Below are positions 5,657 to 7,584 of a stretch of DNA of 7,584 bases, piece by piece. The notes beneath the pieces were generated by a model. The model was not told where the DNA came from, did no database searches, and saw only the letters and a program-made list of their open reading frames with translations. Position 1 is the stretch's first letter. Each line of letters opens with the position of its first letter. The translations under genes and the position numbers were made by a program. Where the stretch lies: contig JAICTR010000127.1 in assembly GCA_025936275.1 (NCBI GenBank), positions 1 to 7,584 of the forward strand, given 5' to 3'. This DNA comes from Burkholderiales bacterium (lineage in GTDB: Bacteria; Pseudomonadota; Gammaproteobacteria; Burkholderiales; Usitatibacteraceae).

Positions 5657-5697
5657 CGCCGATTCCCGCCGATCCAGCGCCGATTCACGCCGACTGG
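5657..5697. repeat. Four-copy 10-11 bp tandem repeat (CGCCGAT-type) between coaBC and dut
   Basis: Four imperfect units start at 5657, 5667, 5678 and 5688: CGCCGATTCC, CGCCGATCCAG, CGCCGATTCA and CGCCGACTGG. The period matches one DNA helical turn, so each CGCCGA faces the same side. It occupies about half of the 85 bases between the coaBC stop and the dut start. On the minus strand the unit reads GCGTGAATCG-like, similar in form to the GCGTTCATCC unit of the inverted repeat at 3853-4000. Confidence 0.7.
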
Positions 5698-5714
5698 AAA
5701 CTGGCAGGGACGAC

Positions 5715-6941
5715 TCAGGACACTTGCTTGAGATGCGCGGGCGAGGCTTTCGCGCGCCGCTCCGCGAGCGCGATCGCGTGCGCGACGATCTCGCGCGCGA
5801 TGCGCGACTTGGGCGCGCGCTCCAGGGCATGGGCGCCGCCGTCGTCGTAGATCGTGACCTCGTTCTCGTCGCGCCCCACCGCGTCCTGCACCAGGTTCGC
5901 GACGATCATCGGGATTTTCTTGCGCGTGCGTTTCTCCTGCGCGTAGTGGGCGAGGTTCTCGCTCTCGGCGGCGAATCCCACGCAGAACGGGCCGTCGGGT
6001 AAAGCCGCGACGTACGCGAGGATGTCCTCCGTCGGCTTCAGTCGGATCTCCATGTCCGCCTCGCTCTTCTTCAGCTTGCGCGCGGCGCGGGCGATGGGCG
6101 TGTAGTCCGCGACGGCGGCGACGCTGAAGAAGAAATCGCTGTCGGCCACGTTCGCCTTCACGGCGTTCATCATCTCCGCGGCGGAGGTGACGTAGACGAA
6201 ATGCGCGGCGGGCGGCGGCGCGATGGCGGTGGGGCCGCTCACCAGCGTCACGTCGGCGCCGAGCGAGAGCGCCGCTTCGGCGATCGCATACCCCATCTTC
6301 CCCGAGCTGAGGTTCGTGATGCCGCGCACCGTATCGATCGCCTCGAAGGTGGGGCCCGCGGTGACGACGACGCTGCGCCCGGCGAGCTTCTTCGGGCCGA
6401 GGAATTCCAGGACCGCCGCCGCGAGCTCCTCCGGCTCGAGCATGCGGCCCATGCCGACCTCGCCGCACGCCTGGTCGCCCGCGGCGGGGCCGAGGATCGC
6501 GACGCCGTCGCCGCGCAACGTGGCGACGTTGCGCTGGGTCGCCGCGTTGTCCCACATCTCGCGGTTCATCGCAGGGGCCACGAGCAGCGGGCAATTGCGC
6601 GCGAGGCATGCGGTGGACAGCAGGTCGTCCGCCAGGCCGTGTGCGAGCTTCGCGAGGAAATCGGCGCTCGCCGGCGCGACCAGCATCGCCTCGACGCCGC
6701 GCGAAAGCTCGATGTGCGCCATCGCGTTGGGAAAGCTCGCATCCCAGAGATCGGTGATCACGGGCTTGCCGGTGAGCGCCTGGAACGTCGCGGGCGTGAC
6801 GAATCGCGTGGCCGCCTCGGTCATCGCGACCTGCACCTCCACGTTATTGCGGATGAGCAGGCGCGCCAGCTCGGCCGCCTTGTACGCGGCGATGCCGCCC
6901 GTCACGCCGAGCAGGATGCGTCGATTCAAGACCTTGCCCAT
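5715..6941 (-). CDS. coaBC: Bifunctional phosphopantothenoylcysteine decarboxylase / phosphopantothenate-cysteine ligase
   Basis: Carries out two consecutive steps of coenzyme A synthesis in the cytosol: CTP-dependent joining of cysteine to 4'-phosphopantothenate (CoaB half), then FMN-dependent decarboxylation to 4'-phosphopantetheine (CoaC half). The 408-residue length is typical. The CoaC half (1 to about 185) has GVTGGIAAYKAAEL, the catalytic His76 in AHIEL, Asn126 in APAMNREMW and Cys159 in ACGEVGMGRM. The CoaB half has TAGPTFEAIDTVRGITNLSSGKMG with Asn210, VAAVADY and Lys289 in KLKK, at positions like those in E. coli. The ATG at 6941 fits the family start; there is no Shine-Dalgarno sequence, but TAAAAT lies six bases upstream. 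First gene of coaBC-dut-cbiX and divergent from radC, the same order as in E. coli. Confidence 0.97.
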   Translation of the reverse strand: MGKVLNRRILLGVTGGIAAYKAAELARLLIRNNVEVQVAMTEAATRFVTPATFQALTGKPVITDLWDASFPNAMAHIELSRGVEAMLVAPASADFLAKLAHGLADDLLSTACLARNCPLLVAPAMNREMWDNAATQRNVATLRGDGVAILGPAAGDQACGEVGMGRMLEPEELAAAVLEFLGPKKLAGRSVVVTAGPTFEAIDTVRGITNLSSGKMGYAIAEAALSLGADVTLVSGPTAIAPPPAAHFVYVTSAAEMMNAVKANVADSDFFFSVAAVADYTPIARAARKLKKSEADMEIRLKPTEDILAYVAALPDGPFCVGFAAESENLAHYAQEKRTRKKIPMIVANLVQDAVGRDENEVTIYDDGGAHALERAPKSRIAREIVAHAIALAERRAKASPAHLKQVS

Positions 6942-6947
6942 AAAGGC

Positions 6948-6953
6948 ATTTTA
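6948..6953 (-). promoter_or_regulatory. Possible -10 element of the coaBC-dut-cbiX operon
   Basis: TAAAAT on the minus strand has one mismatch to TATAAT and ends six bases before the coaBC ATG. The predicted transcription start then falls on or next to the A of the start codon, giving a leaderless message and matching the absence of a ribosome-binding site. The -35 region would lie at the radC start and is weak. Confidence 0.35.
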
Positions 6954-6974
6954 CCCACGACCCCCGAGGTGTGC

Positions 6975-7584
6975 ATGGATCCGGCCGAAGCGGCGCTCCT
7001 GGAGCGTCCCCGAGAGCGATTGCTGGCGCGCGGCGCGTCGTCCCTTTCGGATGCGGAGCTGGTCGCGATCTTCCTCGGCGCCGGCGCGCGCGGCAAGAGC
7101 GCCCTCGCCCTGGCGCGCGAGCTCATCGCCCGCTTCGGCCGCGTCTCGCGGTTGCTCTCGGCCGCGCCGCGCGAGTTCGCGGTGCAAGCGGGCATCGGCC
7201 CGGCCCGCTCGGCGCAGATCGCCGCGGTGATGGAGCTCGCGAGCCGCGCGCTGTCCGAAGAGATGAAAGCGCGCGATTCGCTCGTCTCGCCTGCGGCGGT
7301 GCGCGGCTACCTGCGGCTTCGCATGCAGGACCTCGGGCACGAATGCTTCTATTGCGTGTTCCTCGATGCGCAGAACCGGGTGATCGCGGCCGAGGAGCTC
7401 TTCCGCGGCACCCTCACGCAGACCAGCGTCTACCCGCGCGAGGTCGTGAAGCACGCGCTCGCGCACAACGCCGCCGCGGTCATCCTCGCCCACAACCATC
7501 CCTCGGGTGTCGCGGAGCCCAGCCTGCAGGACCAGGCGCTCACCCGCACGCTGATCGAGGCCCTCGCGCTCGTGGACGTGAAGG
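6975..7584 (+). CDS. radC: RadC family JAB/MPN-domain protein (3' end missing)
   Basis: About 203 residues of a protein of about 225; the C-terminus runs off the window. The N-terminal part has ERPRERLLARGASSLSDAELVAIFLGAG (10-37), a UvrC/RuvA-like helix-hairpin-helix region with the GIGPARSAQ turn (73-81), then the JAB domain with SVYPREVVKHAL (151-162) and the metal motif HNHPSG (His173, His175) followed by Ser183 and Asp186, the H-x-H-x7-S-x2-D pattern of metal-dependent JAMM enzymes. The true activity of RadC proteins is unsettled; an old DNA-repair assignment in E. coli was withdrawn, though the family name stayed. The ATG at 6975 has GAGG at 6966-6969, five bases upstream; an in-frame GTG at 6969 is the alternative. 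Divergent from coaBC with 33 bases between the starts. Confidence 0.96.
   Translation, partial: MDPAEAALLERPRERLLARGASSLSDAELVAIFLGAGARGKSALALARELIARFGRVSRLLSAAPREFAVQAGIGPARSAQIAAVMELASRALSEEMKARDSLVSPAAVRGYLRLRMQDLGHECFYCVFLDAQNRVIAAEELFRGTLTQTSVYPREVVKHALAHNAAAVILAHNHPSGVAEPSLQDQALTRTLIEALALVDVK

Noticed and set aside
6951..7499. Minus-strand 182-codon ORF opposite radC
   Set aside because: The plus strand encodes RadC with its full metal motif across the same bases; the minus ORF is a shadow.

Overview
The window reads as chromosomal DNA of a GC-rich proteobacterium, most likely a betaproteobacterium. The codons are strongly GC3-biased. The neighbourhood radC / coaBC-dut is the conserved housekeeping arrangement known from E. 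coli and relatives, and SrkA, MdtA and MdtB are close in sequence to their proteobacterial counterparts. No phage, transposase, CRISPR, tRNA or rRNA gene is visible. The exact lineage cannot be fixed from this sequence alone.

Layout, left to right. (1) 1-2090, minus strand: the 5' end of an MdtB-type RND multidrug pump gene, cut by the window edge, preceded and translationally coupled to the periplasmic adaptor gene mdtA. (2) 2091-3119, minus strand: srkA, a stress-response protein kinase. (3) 3205-3820, plus strand: a two-gene unit made of a 32-residue single-span membrane peptide and a 170-residue four-span membrane protein resembling half of the membrane domain of the urate hydroxylase PuuD. 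(4) 3821-4030: a convergent intergenic region dominated by a large near-perfect inverted repeat with 38-bp arms. (5) 4031-4811: divergent genes for an exported DUF192 protein and a small two-cysteine lipoprotein. (6) 4815-6941, minus strand: a coaBC-dut-cbiX run covering coenzyme A synthesis, dUTP removal and a short CbiX-type chelatase. A 10-11 bp tandem repeat lies between coaBC and dut. (7) 6975-7584, plus strand: radC, cut by the right edge.

Functionally this is mostly housekeeping plus envelope and stress functions. MdtA and MdtB would form the inner-membrane and periplasmic parts of a drug efflux pump. CoaBC, Dut and RadC form the familiar syntenic block, with an added cobalt/iron chelatase as an operon tail.

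I did not find a clear new defence or mobile system. The most unusual items are the peptide plus half-PuuD pair, the two repeat elements built on a similar 10-bp unit, and the lipoprotein with an internally repeated Asp-Gly/Cys motif. srkA and coaBC also show -10-like hexamers so close to their start codons that leaderless mRNAs are possible.
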